Shown piece after piece: positions 1-7,596 of a stretch of DNA of 40,642 nucleotides (position 1 is the first letter of the stretch; every line of letters begins with the position of its first letter). Where the stretch lies: positions 1 through 40,642 of the forward strand of contig JAFGWA010000007.1 in the NCBI GenBank assembly GCA_016937715.1. Direction: 5' to 3'. The notes under the pieces were generated by a model. It made no database searches. It worked only from the letters and a program-made list of their open reading frames with translations, and was not told the origin of the DNA. The stretch is from Candidatus Goldiibacteriota bacterium (lineage in GTDB: Bacteria > Oederibacteriota > PGYV01). A program made the position numbers and the translations under genes.

Positions 1-85
1 AACCGGGGATTCTTGGCAGGCTGTACTTTGAAAACCGGACATTTCTATTTTGCAGAAAATAGGACATTTCTATTTTGCGTTGACA
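1..85. mobile_element. Terminal end of an insertion sequence, IS21-like by structure
   Basis: The first 85 bases hold no gene. They contain two direct copies of a 17-base motif (37-53 and 62-78) and end in TTGACA at 80-85, so the element would finish with CA at base 85. The reverse complement of the same motif occurs at the other edge of the window (40589-40605). Repeated internal motifs near TG...CA ends are known for IS21-type elements. No transposase is visible here, so the family is an inference. The element body lies to the left of the window. Confidence 0.6.
37..78 (+). repeat. Two direct copies of a 17-bp IS terminal motif
   Basis: GGACATTTCTATTTTGC is present at 37-53 and again at 62-78, identical in both copies and separated by 8 bases. 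Multiple copies of one motif near the tip are typical of transposase-binding sites at IS ends. The inverted copy at 40589-40605 is also identical. Confidence 0.9.
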
Positions 86-108
86 TAGTGGGGCAAAACT
101 CCTTGTAT
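80..108 (+). promoter_or_regulatory. Possible hybrid promoter for ileS with -35 inside the IS end
   Basis: A perfect TTGACA lies at 80-85 on the very tip of the IS end. A -10-like TTGTAT follows at 103-108 after a 17-base spacer. The -10 is weak, while the -35 is ideal. Outward-facing -35 elements at IS ends that build promoters with host DNA are well known. If real, this promoter drives ileS and perhaps the whole downstream run of genes. Confidence 0.45.
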
Positions 109-116
109 ATACAAGG
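101..116. promoter_or_regulatory. Perfect 16-bp palindrome upstream of ileS
   Basis: CCTTGTATATACAAGG reads identically on both strands at 101-116 and overlaps the possible -10 element. It may be a binding site for a dimeric regulator or only a chance palindrome. It lies just outside the IS end, so it belongs to the host sequence. Confidence 0.4.
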
Positions 117-184
117 TTTTTATGATAAAAATGTATATTCCCGTAAAAAACGGAGATTTTGATATATCAGGAGCGTATATACTT

Positions 185-2968
185 ATGGAAAAAAAAGATA
201 CTGCCATACACATGCCAAAAACCGATTTCCCTATGAAGGGAAACCTTAACCAAAGGGAGCCGGAATTTTATAAGAAGTGGGAAGATGATAAGGTTTATGA
301 AAAACTCCTTGAAAAACGTAAAAAAGAAAACGCGCCTTCATACATTCTTCACGACGGGCCGCCTTATGCCAACGGCAACATACATATGGGGCATACTTTA
401 AACAAGGTTTTAAAAGATATTGTTGTACGTTACCGTTCGTTTAAGGGTTACTATTCGCCATACGTTCCGGGATGGGACTGCCACGGGATGCCTATTGAAC
501 ACAAGGTAGCCGAAAATCTTGGCAGCAGGGCAAAGACAATGACAAAGCCGGAAATACGCAGGCTGTGCCACGAATACGCTATGAAATACGTGAAATTACA
601 GGGAGACCAGTTTAAAAGGCTTGGAATAATGGGAGATTGGGAAAACCCTTACCTTACTCTTAACAAAGAATACGAAACCAAGATGGTGGATATTTTCTGG
701 GAAATGTATAAAAAGGGACTTGTCTACAGAGGCTTAAAACCTGTGTACTGGTGCTGCAGGTGCGAAACCGCGTTGGCAGAAGCCGAAGTTGAATATGCCG
801 ACCATAAATCCACATCTGTATTTGTAAAGTTTAAAATCAAAGATGATTCAAAGTCAAAAGCCAAACCGGGCAAAGACGCTTATGTTGTCATATGGACCAC
901 TACTCCGTGGACGCTTCCGGCAAATGTGGCGATAGCATTGCATCCGGATTTTGATTACGCGGTATATGAATCTAACGGTGTAAAATATATTTTAGCAAAA
1001 GGTTTAAAAACACAGTTTGAAGAAAAAACCGGCATAACAGGGCTTAAGGAAATATCCGTATTTAAGGGTAGGGATTTAGAACATGCCGTCTGTGAGCATC
1101 CTTTTGTAGACAGGGATTCGCTTGTAATAAACGCGGATTATGTAACGCTTGAAACAGGTACAGGATGCGTTCATATTGCGCCCGGGCACGGCCACGAAGA
1201 TTATGTAGCGGGGTTAAAATACAACCTTCAGATATTAAATCCCGTGGACGCGTGCGGCCGGTATACAAATGAATTTGAGATGATGAAAGGCGAACATGTG
1301 TTTGCCGCCAACCTGAAAATAGTGGAGCTGTTGAAAGAGAAAAAAGCCCTGCTTGCGCAGGAAGAGATAACCCATTCTTACGCGCATTGCTGGCGCTGCA
1401 AAAGCCCTATAATTTACAGGGCCACCAACCAGTGGTTTATCTCCATGGAAAAAGACAATTTCCGCGGACAGGCGCTTGAACAGGTTAAAAACGTAAAGTG
1501 GTTCAATGAATGGGGAGAAGACAGGATAACAAAGATGATTTCCGGCAGGCCGGACTGGTGCATATCGCGCCAGCGTTCATGGGGTGTGCCTATTTTTGTT
1601 TTTACATGTAAAGACTGCGGCGAATCTATAGTCACAGAAAAGACCATTGCAAAAGTAAGATCGCTTATAAAAGAAGAAGGCAGCGACGGCTGGTTTAAAC
1701 ATACGGCAAAAGAAATTTTGGGCGATGACTGCAAATGTCCCAAGTGCGGCTCTGATAATGTGGATAGGGGAAGCGATATTTTTGACGTGTGGTTTGATTC
1801 CGGCGCTTCAAGTTTTTCCGTGCTTGAAACCAGGGAAGATTTATCGTGGCCGGCTGATTTATATCTTGAAGGTTCTGACCAGTACAGAGGCTGGTTTCAG
1901 TCATCGCTTCTGGCGGCTGTCGGTTTTAAGGGCAAAGCCCCATATAAATCAGTTATTAGTACGGGATGGGTGGTTGACGGGCAGGGGCGCGCCATGCACA
2001 AATCGCTTGGTAATGTAATAGACCCGCTTAACCTTATAAAAAAAGGCGGTGCTGACCTGTTAAGGCTTTGGGTGGCATCAGAAGATTTTACAACTGACCA
2101 GCCCATATCGGACGAAATCATGTCAAGGGTTACGGATTCCTACAGGCGCATAAGAAACACTTTCCGCTATATGTTAAGCGCGGTAAATGATTTCAAAAAA
2201 GAAGACGCGGTTCCGTATGAAGAACTGTCATCATTTGACAAATACGCACTTCATAAAATGCAGGTATTATTGGACTCTTTGGATAAGTATTATGAAAATT
2301 TTGAATTTTACAGGGTGTACAGGGAATTTTCAAATTTCTGTTCGTTATTTTTATCGTCATATTACTTTGATGTGTTAAAAGACAGGCTGTATACGTTTAA
2401 AAGTGATGGTTCTCAGCGCAGGGGAGCGCAGACTGTTATCTATAAAATGCTTATTAACCTTACAAAGGCAATTGCTCCTGTGCTGGCGTTTACAGCGGAC
2501 GAAGTGTGGCAGTTTATACCACAGGAACTAAAAACAGAGAACCATATTCAGCTTGAAAAATGGGCAGCAGAAAAAGAACCGCTTTTAGACGCGCAGACAG
2601 TTGAAGAGTGGGAAATTTTTAATAAGTTAAGGGACGCGGCCCTGAAAAAGATAGAAGATAAAAGAAAAGAAAAACTTATAAGCCATCCGTATGAAGCTGT
2701 GGTAAATATTAAATACGCTTCCGTGAAACTTGACAGGATTTTAAAGAAGCTGTCAAAAGAAGAAGCGGAACAGATGATAATAGTATCAGGCGTGTCATAT
2801 AATCCCGCGGAAAAACTTGAAGAGAAAGAGTGGGATTTTGGACTGGAAATAACAGCGTCAAAGTCTGAAGGTGTTAAGTGCGAACGCTGCTGGAGATATG
2901 TTGACGCCGTCGGGAAAGATTCCGATTATCCGGGGCTTTGTGACAGATGTGTTGAAAATCTGGGATAG
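185..2968 (+). CDS. ileS: Isoleucyl-tRNA synthetase
   Basis: Class I aminoacyl-tRNA synthetase that charges tRNA-Ile in the cytoplasm. With the start at 185 it has 927 residues, a normal bacterial length. The HIGH motif is HMGH at residues 67-70, following PYANGNI. The KMSKS loop reads A603-M-H-K-S607, so the first Lys and the Ser before KS are replaced. The protein closes with a zinc-finger module of four Cys (899, 902, 919, 922), typical of bacterial IleRS. The frame is open upstream to 122, but AGGAG at 169-173 and the start of family-like sequence (MEKKDTAIHMPKTDFPM) favour 185. It heads the run of genes ending with the RluD-like gene; lspA is a common neighbour of ileS in bacteria. Confidence 0.97.
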   Translation: MEKKDTAIHMPKTDFPMKGNLNQREPEFYKKWEDDKVYEKLLEKRKKENAPSYILHDGPPYANGNIHMGHTLNKVLKDIVVRYRSFKGYYSPYVPGWDCHGMPIEHKVAENLGSRAKTMTKPEIRRLCHEYAMKYVKLQGDQFKRLGIMGDWENPYLTLNKEYETKMVDIFWEMYKKGLVYRGLKPVYWCCRCETALAEAEVEYADHKSTSVFVKFKIKDDSKSKAKPGKDAYVVIWTTTPWTLPANVAIALHPDFDYAVYESNGVKYILAKGLKTQFEEKTGITGLKEISVFKGRDLEHAVCEHPFVDRDSLVINADYVTLETGTGCVHIAPGHGHEDYVAGLKYNLQILNPVDACGRYTNEFEMMKGEHVFAANLKIVELLKEKKALLAQEEITHSYAHCWRCKSPIIYRATNQWFISMEKDNFRGQALEQVKNVKWFNEWGEDRITKMISGRPDWCISRQRSWGVPIFVFTCKDCGESIVTEKTIAKVRSLIKEEGSDGWFKHTAKEILGDDCKCPKCGSDNVDRGSDIFDVWFDSGASSFSVLETREDLSWPADLYLEGSDQYRGWFQSSLLAAVGFKGKAPYKSVISTGWVVDGQGRAMHKSLGNVIDPLNLIKKGGADLLRLWVASEDFTTDQPISDEIMSRVTDSYRRIRNTFRYMLSAVNDFKKEDAVPYEELSSFDKYALHKMQVLLDSLDKYYENFEFYRVYREFSNFCSLFLSSYYFDVLKDRLYTFKSDGSQRRGAQTVIYKMLINLTKAIAPVLAFTADEVWQFIPQELKTENHIQLEKWAAEKEPLLDAQTVEEWEIFNKLRDAALKKIEDKRKEKLISHPYEAVVNIKYASVKLDRILKKLSKEEAEQMIIVSGVSYNPAEKLEEKEWDFGLEITASKSEGVKCERCWRYVDAVGKDSDYPGLCDRCVENLG

Positions 2969-2995
2969 TATGATATTAAATCTGTGTGAGTATAA

Positions 2996-3358
2996 ATGAA
3001 AAAAACAGAAAAAAACACAAAAGATAAAAAAGCAATTAAAGTGGAAAAAGTTCTTGCCTATGATATGAAACTTATGCAGAAGGTTGCCGCAATGCTGGAA
3101 GCCGGCAACATAGAAGAGTTTATTGACATAAAAAGCAGGCCTTTAAGGCTTATTGTCCTGAATTTTATAATTGGTTTGTCCAGGGGAGTCGGATTCCTGC
3201 TTGGCGCGACAGTTGTAGGCGCGATAGTCCTGGCGATTATGAAGGGCGTTTTTGTGAAACTTGGCGGCATGCCGTGGTTTGGCACGCAGATAGCGGATAT
3301 ATTATATTACGTAAAAGATGTTACGGAGCAGGCGCAGCAGGCTTCTCCCGGAAGGTGA
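2996..3358 (+). CDS. Small membrane protein, DUF5665-like
   Basis: A 120-residue protein with a Lys-rich N-terminus (residues 1-20), a short helical stretch, then a hydrophobic hairpin. The segment around RLIVLNFIIGLSRGVGF and the following GATVVGAIVLAIM resemble the DUF5665 family of small membrane proteins of unknown function; this is recalled from pattern and not searched. It lies 27 bases after ileS and ends one base before the start of the next gene, so co-transcription is likely. The ribosome site is weak. No function can be stated. The tail after the membrane part is short and Gln-rich. Confidence 0.75.
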   Translation: MKKTEKNTKDKKAIKVEKVLAYDMKLMQKVAAMLEAGNIEEFIDIKSRPLRLIVLNFIIGLSRGVGFLLGATVVGAIVLAIMKGVFVKLGGMPWFGTQIADILYYVKDVTEQAQQASPGR

Positions 3359-3359
3359 A

Positions 3360-4289
3360 ATGATGCAGGAAAGTGTACAACAGACAAAACGCAGTATTAC
3401 GTATATAAGGGCGCTGCTTACCCTTATAATTATACTGCTTGGCATATATAATTTCGGCGGATTAATTGAATCTTCCGGCTTTGTATTTTTTTATATAGCG
3501 GTTGTGCTGATATCCAACGTGTTTTTCGCGCTGCTTCCGGAAAAAATGTATGAAGGCATGAAACTGCATTACATAATATTTGTGCTTGATATTATACTGG
3601 TGTCTTTTGGCGCGTACTGGCTTGCAGGCCTTACTTTTAACATGCTTATGGTTATTTTTCTTGCTCTGTTTATGGCCGCGATAGGGCAGTCGGTGGGGTT
3701 AAGCGTGGCGATTGCGGCGGTCACAACACTTGTTTATTTTTTTATAAGGTCATCAGGCAATGATGCGGGCTTTGCGGGATTCATGCAGGAGAAAGAAATA
3801 CTGAATATCCCCTTTATATTTATAGTATCCCTTCATGCAAGTTTTCTTGCGGAAAAAGCCAATGAAGAGACGGCGGAAAAAAAGAAAATGAAAAAAGCTT
3901 ATGGCGAGCTTTCCGAGAAACTTAAAAACACGCATGAAGACCTTGAAGGTATGCTGGAATTTCATTTAAGGGTTTATGACGCGCTTAAATACGGTTTTAT
4001 TATCATGGATGCTTCCGGCATTATAAGGGTTTTTAACGTAAAGGCGGAAGAAATATTTGCCATGCGCGGCAATAAAGCCAGGAACCTTCACTTTAGGCAG
4101 GTGGAGGCAATAGGTGAAGCCGCCGAACTGATAAATAATCTTGTCTTAAAAAGGCAGCCCGCGGAAAATGCGGCTGTAAGCATACAGGCCGCGGGAATGC
4201 TTAAAAAACTTCTGGTAAGCACGTATAACATTAAAGACAGGGAAAATAATATAATAGGGTATATCTGTTCGGTTGAACAGGTTTTTTAA
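3360..4289 (+). CDS. Membrane protein with C-terminal PAS domain and no kinase
   Basis: A 309-residue protein. About six hydrophobic segments fill residues 1-165, followed by a charged coiled coil (roughly 165-200, rich in Glu and Lys). A single PAS-like domain (about 205-309) contains DALKYGFIIMDASGIIRVFN, the signature of the PAS found in NtrB-type sensors. The protein stops right after the PAS, with no HisKA, HATPase, GGDEF or phosphatase domain. It may act through a partner or be a shortened sensor kinase. The start at 3360 was chosen over 3318 because GAAGGTG lies just upstream and the longer version adds an Arg-rich stretch that overlaps the previous gene. The stop lies 10 bases before lspA. 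Confidence 0.75.
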   Translation: MMQESVQQTKRSITYIRALLTLIIILLGIYNFGGLIESSGFVFFYIAVVLISNVFFALLPEKMYEGMKLHYIIFVLDIILVSFGAYWLAGLTFNMLMVIFLALFMAAIGQSVGLSVAIAAVTTLVYFFIRSSGNDAGFAGFMQEKEILNIPFIFIVSLHASFLAEKANEETAEKKKMKKAYGELSEKLKNTHEDLEGMLEFHLRVYDALKYGFIIMDASGIIRVFNVKAEEIFAMRGNKARNLHFRQVEAIGEAAELINNLVLKRQPAENAAVSIQAAGMLKKLLVSTYNIKDRENNIIGYICSVEQVF

Positions 4290-4299
4290 AGGAGAAAAG

Positions 4300-4788
4300 A
4301 TGAGAACTTTGATAATAACAGCGGTGGCAGTTTTGGGATTGGATCAGGCGGTAAAGTTATTAATTAAGTCCACTATGAAACTTTACCAGTCAATACCCGT
4401 GATAAAAGGTTTTCTTAATATTACTTACATAGAAAACAGTGGTGTTTCTTATGGGATGTTAGGCGATGTGGATCACCCTGCCAAAAGGTGGGTTTTACTT
4501 GGAATAGTGGCGCTTGCGATGGCTGCTATTTTAACTTACTGGTACAAATACAGAAGCCCTAAATTTCTCTACAATTTCAGCTGCGGCCTTATTATAGGCG
4601 GCGCGCTTGGAAATTTTGTGGACAGGTTATTAATAGGCAGAATTACGGATTTTATAGAGGTTTATCACAAATCATGGCATTTTCCGGTGTTTAATGTCGC
4701 GGACAGCGCTATAAGCGTGGGTGTTGTATTTTTTATACTATTCATGCTTATTTACGGGGAGGAAAAAAATGCACCCCATAATAGCTGA
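4300..4788 (+). CDS. lspA: Lipoprotein signal peptidase (signal peptidase II)
   Basis: Inner-membrane aspartyl protease that removes the signal peptide of lipoproteins after Lgt has lipidated them. The 162-residue protein has four hydrophobic segments and the family motifs ENSGVSYGM (45-53), GNFVDR with catalytic D108, and FNVADSAI with catalytic D135. The start at 4300 has AGGAG close upstream (4290-4294), whereas the frame opens earlier inside the preceding gene. It overlaps lgt by 20 bases, placing both steps of lipoprotein maturation in one transcript. The lipoprotein at 39284 is a likely client. Confidence 0.96.
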   Translation: MRTLIITAVAVLGLDQAVKLLIKSTMKLYQSIPVIKGFLNITYIENSGVSYGMLGDVDHPAKRWVLLGIVALAMAAILTYWYKYRSPKFLYNFSCGLIIGGALGNFVDRLLIGRITDFIEVYHKSWHFPVFNVADSAISVGVVFFILFMLIYGEEKNAPHNS

Positions 4789-5533
4789 TTTTGGTTTTTT
4801 TCAACTTCGTTCCTACGGGTTGTCTACCGCTATAGGTTTTCTTGCGGGAATTTTGCTTGCCGGTATGCTTGCAAAAAAGGAAGGGTTTAAGGGCGACCCT
4901 GTAACTGACATAGGACTTGTGTCAATAATCGGAGCTGTAATAGGCGCGCGCCTTTTATATGTGGGTATATGGTGGGATGATGTTTATTCAAAAAATATTG
5001 CGGATATTTTCAAGGTCTGGGAGGGCGGGCTGGTTTTTTACGGCGGTTTAATAGGGGCTATTGTCAGCGACATTGTATGGCTGAAGCTGAAAAAGCTTCC
5101 CATACTGAGGCTTGGCGATATCTGCATGCCGTTTGTATCCCTGGGACACGCGATAGGCAGGATAGGGTGTTATTTTAACGGCTGCTGTTACGGTGCTGTT
5201 GATGAAAAATGCGGCGTTGTTTTTCCGGCTATCGGCGACAACCTGCCGCATCTTCCGGTGCAGCTTTACGAATCCGTTTTAAATTTTCTGAATTTTTTAT
5301 TCCTGCTGCTTTTTTTCCGCAGGGTGAAAAAAATTAATGGTGTTATATTTTTTCTGTACTTTATGAATTATGGAATAATACGTTTTGTGATGGAACTTTT
5401 CAGGGGAGACGCGGAACGCGGACAGATAATGCAGCTGTCAACCTCCACTTTCATAAGTATCTTTATGATAGCGGCAGGTGCGGCAGGCGCCGCGTTTGTG
5501 TTTTATAAATGGAAAAAAAATCAGTCAAAGTAA
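4769..5533 (+). CDS. lgt: Prolipoprotein diacylglyceryl transferase
   Basis: Integral membrane enzyme that moves diacylglycerol from phosphatidylglycerol to the lipobox Cys of prolipoproteins. The protein has 254 residues and about seven hydrophobic segments. The signature lies at 127-141 (HAIGRIGCYFNGCCYG), with conserved H127, G130 and R131. The Cys-rich variant of the signature (GCYFNGCCYG) replaces the enterobacterial GNFINGE form and is seen in other phyla. The start at 4769 follows GGGGAGG at 4756-4762. It overlaps lspA upstream and the RluD-like gene downstream by 25 bases, so translation is probably coupled. Confidence 0.95.
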   Translation: MHPIIADFGFFQLRSYGLSTAIGFLAGILLAGMLAKKEGFKGDPVTDIGLVSIIGAVIGARLLYVGIWWDDVYSKNIADIFKVWEGGLVFYGGLIGAIVSDIVWLKLKKLPILRLGDICMPFVSLGHAIGRIGCYFNGCCYGAVDEKCGVVFPAIGDNLPHLPVQLYESVLNFLNFLFLLLFFRRVKKINGVIFFLYFMNYGIIRFVMELFRGDAERGQIMQLSTSTFISIFMIAAGAAGAAFVFYKWKKNQSK

Positions 5534-6471
5534 CCTCGGATGACAAACCAAGGATAGATGTTTTTTTAAGGGAAGCTTCGGGCCTTTCAAGGTCGCAGAT
5601 TAAGCACATCATGGATAACGGAAACGTTTTTCTAAACGGTAAAATAATATCCTCTCCCGGACATAAATTAAGGCGGGGAGATATGATTGAATATCTGGAA
5701 GAACTTCCTAAAAAATTTGAACTGATAAAGCAGGATATCCCTTTAAACATAATATACGAAGATGATAATATGATGATAATCAATAAACAGGCCGGCCTTG
5801 TGGTACATCCCGCGCCGGGGCACAGCGACGGAACTTTGGTTAACGCGCTTGTGGGGAAGCACATCAACGAAGAAGATTACGAAGGGTCAAGCAGCAGGAT
5901 AGGAATAGTACACCGGCTGGACAGGGATACTTCCGGGCTTATGATAATAGCAAGAAACGGGGACGCGCACCACAGGCTTGCGGCGCTTTTTAAGGAAAAA
6001 AAAATAAATAAGATATACAGGTGCATTGTGCACGGCAGGGTGGAACAGGTGGGTCATATAAATACCCACATTTTGCGTGATGTAAACAACAGGCTTAAAT
6101 ATACAGCCAAATATTCCGGCGGCAAGGAAGCATATACGATTTTTGAGCCTGAAGAAATATTCTCAAATACCACACTGCTTAAAGTGAGAATTCTTACCGG
6201 CAGGACGCACCAGATACGCGTGCACATGAATTACATAAAAAATGAGGTTGTAGGCGACCCTGTATACGGAAATAAATCAAAGGATAATGAACTTGCGGGA
6301 TGTCTAGGATACGATATTAAAAGCAGGGAAGACCTTCTGCCGCGTCAGATGCTGCACGCAAGCGAACTTGAATTTGAAAATCCGTTTAACGGAAAAAAAA
6401 TGTCCTTTAACGCGGAAATGCCGGATGACATGAAACGGGTGTTAAGCCTTCTTAGGGCAAGGGCAAGGTAA
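5509..6471 (+). CDS. rluD: RluA/RluD family 23S rRNA pseudouridine synthase
   Basis: Predicted to convert uridine to pseudouridine in large-subunit rRNA. The 320-residue protein has an S4 RNA-binding domain at about 14-70 (IDVFLREASGLSRSQIKHIM) and a catalytic domain with HRLDRDTSG at 135-143, where D138 is the expected catalytic Asp. A further RluA-family motif, TGRTHQIRVHM, follows near residue 235. The start lies inside lgt and has no clear ribosome site, which suggests translational coupling. RluC- or RluA-type specificity cannot be excluded from sequence alone; the S4 domain and length fit RluD. Confidence 0.9.
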   Translation: MEKKSVKVTSDDKPRIDVFLREASGLSRSQIKHIMDNGNVFLNGKIISSPGHKLRRGDMIEYLEELPKKFELIKQDIPLNIIYEDDNMMIINKQAGLVVHPAPGHSDGTLVNALVGKHINEEDYEGSSSRIGIVHRLDRDTSGLMIIARNGDAHHRLAALFKEKKINKIYRCIVHGRVEQVGHINTHILRDVNNRLKYTAKYSGGKEAYTIFEPEEIFSNTTLLKVRILTGRTHQIRVHMNYIKNEVVGDPVYGNKSKDNELAGCLGYDIKSREDLLPRQMLHASELEFENPFNGKKMSFNAEMPDDMKRVLSLLRARAR

Positions 6472-6510
6472 TTTTTAAGGCTGTTAAAGAAAAGTTCAGG
6501 GGAGGATATA

Positions 6511-7038
6511 ATGCAGGCAAAAAAACTTCAGCATATCGTGATAGAACTTGTGCATGGGGATATAACCGCTGTTCCCGCGGATATAATTGTAAACGCTGCT
6601 AATAATGAATTGTGGATGGGGTCAGGCGTGGCAGGAGCGATTAAATTAAAAGGGGGGCGTGAAATAGAACAGCAGGCCATGGCAAAAGGGCCGGTAGAAT
6701 TGGGTGAAGCGGTGGAAACCAAAGCGGGAAAACTTCCATACAGGCACGTGATTCATGCCGTGGTAATGGGGCAGGATTTAAAGACAAGCAGCGCGGTAAT
6801 TGAAGAAGCGGTGTCAAATTCGCTTAAGCTTGCGGAAAAACTAAAGTGCGCCTCTGTCGTATTTCCGGCATTAGGGACAGGGGTGGGCGGTTTTTCAATT
6901 GAAAAATGCGCGTCAGGCATGATAAATGAAGTAAAGGCTTTTGACCACGCGCAGCCAAAGCATTTGAAAAAAGTTATCTTCGCCCTTTTTTCCAAAAGGG
7001 CTTTTGAAATATTTGAAGAGCAGTACCGCAGGCTATAA
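6511..7038 (+). CDS. Macro-domain protein, probable ADP-ribose or O-acetyl-ADP-ribose hydrolase
   Basis: A single macro domain fills the 175 residues. It shows the expected VHGDITAVPADIIVNAANN start, the GVAGAI loop and FPALGTGVGGFS near residue 125. Such domains bind ADP-ribose and often remove it or its acetyl ester from substrates. The ligand-binding Asp (GDI) and the NAANN motif are intact, so binding is likely; catalysis is inferred. A good ribosome site (GGGGAGG at 6498-6504) precedes the ATG. It lies 39 bases after the RluD-like gene on the same strand. No partner ADP-ribosyltransferase is visible in the window. Confidence 0.9.
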   Translation: MQAKKLQHIVIELVHGDITAVPADIIVNAANNELWMGSGVAGAIKLKGGREIEQQAMAKGPVELGEAVETKAGKLPYRHVIHAVVMGQDLKTSSAVIEEAVSNSLKLAEKLKCASVVFPALGTGVGGFSIEKCASGMINEVKAFDHAQPKHLKKVIFALFSKRAFEIFEEQYRRL

Positions 7039-7077
7039 TTAAGAACCTGTTGTTTTTGTTATAATTTCAAAGGTACT

Positions 7078-7104
7078 GCGTATATTTTTTTCAGAGCGCG
7101 CCGC
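7078..7104 (+). repeat. Dispersed intergenic repeat, copy 1
   Basis: The 27 bases made of GCGTATATTTTTTT followed by CAGAGCGCGCCGC closely match 33470-33495, with one T fewer and a few changes. Both copies lie between genes. No function can be assigned. Confidence 0.5.
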
Positions 7105-7132
7105 TTGATTTATAAAAATCCTCCGCTATACT
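7105..7132 (+). promoter_or_regulatory. Sigma70-type promoter upstream of the TusA-like gene
   Basis: TTGATT at 7105-7110 and TATACT at 7127-7132 are separated by 16 bases. The same hexamers occur in front of rimP (7483-7511), and the -10 regions share an 11-base string. Start of transcription would be near 7139, about 50 bases before the ATG at 7192. Confidence 0.65.
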
Positions 7133-7191
7133 TAATTCAGGCGTGATTTCTTCCGGCAATAAGGGGATGTGTCAGCGGGGAGGTAAGTGTT

Positions 7192-7413
7192 ATGGGAACT
7201 GTTCACGTGGATTGCAGCGGGTTAAAGTATCCGCTGCCTGTTTTAAGGATTGCCATTTATGTTCCGGACATGAAACCGGGGGATATAATGGAAGTAAACG
7301 CGGATTGCGATGATTTTGATAAGGATTTAAAGGAATGGTGCGGCCACACAGGGAAAAAACTTATATCCTGCCGCAACGAAGCAGGCGAATACAAGGCAAA
7401 GATTCAGTTTTAA
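7192..7413 (+). CDS. TusA/SirA-fold protein lacking the catalytic cysteine
   Basis: A 73-residue protein with the TusA fold: VDCSGLKYPLPVLR at the N-terminus and GDIMEVNADCDDFDKDLKEWC in the middle. In TusA the residue before P-x-P is the persulfide-carrying Cys; here it is Tyr13 (Y13-P-L-P). Cys8 lies five residues earlier, and two more Cys (41 and 49 approximately) lie in the body, so a sulfur carrier role through another Cys is possible but unproven. The gene stands alone with its own promoter (7105-7132) and a strong GGGGAGG ribosome site. It could be a binding or regulatory member of the family. Confidence 0.8.
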   Translation: MGTVHVDCSGLKYPLPVLRIAIYVPDMKPGDIMEVNADCDDFDKDLKEWCGHTGKKLISCRNEAGEYKAKIQF

Positions 7414-7482
7414 GAGAATTTTAGTTTTTGTTTCGTATTGTAAAACAAAACGGCTTTTAACAAAGACAGGGTAAATACTGCC

Positions 7483-7511
7483 TTGATTAAGTAAGTTGTT
7501 TGTGCTATACT
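7483..7511 (+). promoter_or_regulatory. Sigma70-type promoter of the rimP-nusA-infB operon
   Basis: TTGATT at 7483-7488 and TATACT at 7506-7511 are spaced by 17 bases. The element lies 86 bases upstream of rimP, with a hairpin between the two. It is the nearest good promoter for the long run of genes that follows. Confidence 0.7.
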
Positions 7512-7546
7512 TAAAAAAGTTAAAGCCTGCACATGTGCTTAAACAT

Positions 7547-7572
7547 AAGTGGGGAAGTTTTTTTCCCCACTT
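7547..7572 (+). terminator. Leader hairpin upstream of rimP, terminator or attenuator-like
   Basis: A perfect 10-base-pair stem pairs AAGTGGGGAA (7547-7556) with TTCCCCACTT (7563-7572), around a six-base loop. It is followed by a T-rich run, TTATATTTTTAT. It sits downstream of the promoter at 7483-7511 and upstream of rimP, so it could end transcripts early and control the operon. Since the operon encodes NusA, autoregulation is conceivable. A simple terminator of the upstream gene is less likely, because a promoter lies in between. Confidence 0.6.
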
Positions 7573-7596
7573 TTATATTTTTATAGAGGTAATTAA

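Noticed and set aside
122-184. Longer ileS start at 122
   Set aside because: The extra 21 residues have no family resemblance, the ATG at 122 has no ribosome site, and AGGAG lies just before the ATG at 185.
7414-7482. tRNA or rRNA gene in the leader upstream of rimP
   Set aside because: No cloverleaf or conserved T-loop sequence is visible; some bacteria have a tRNA here, but this one does not.
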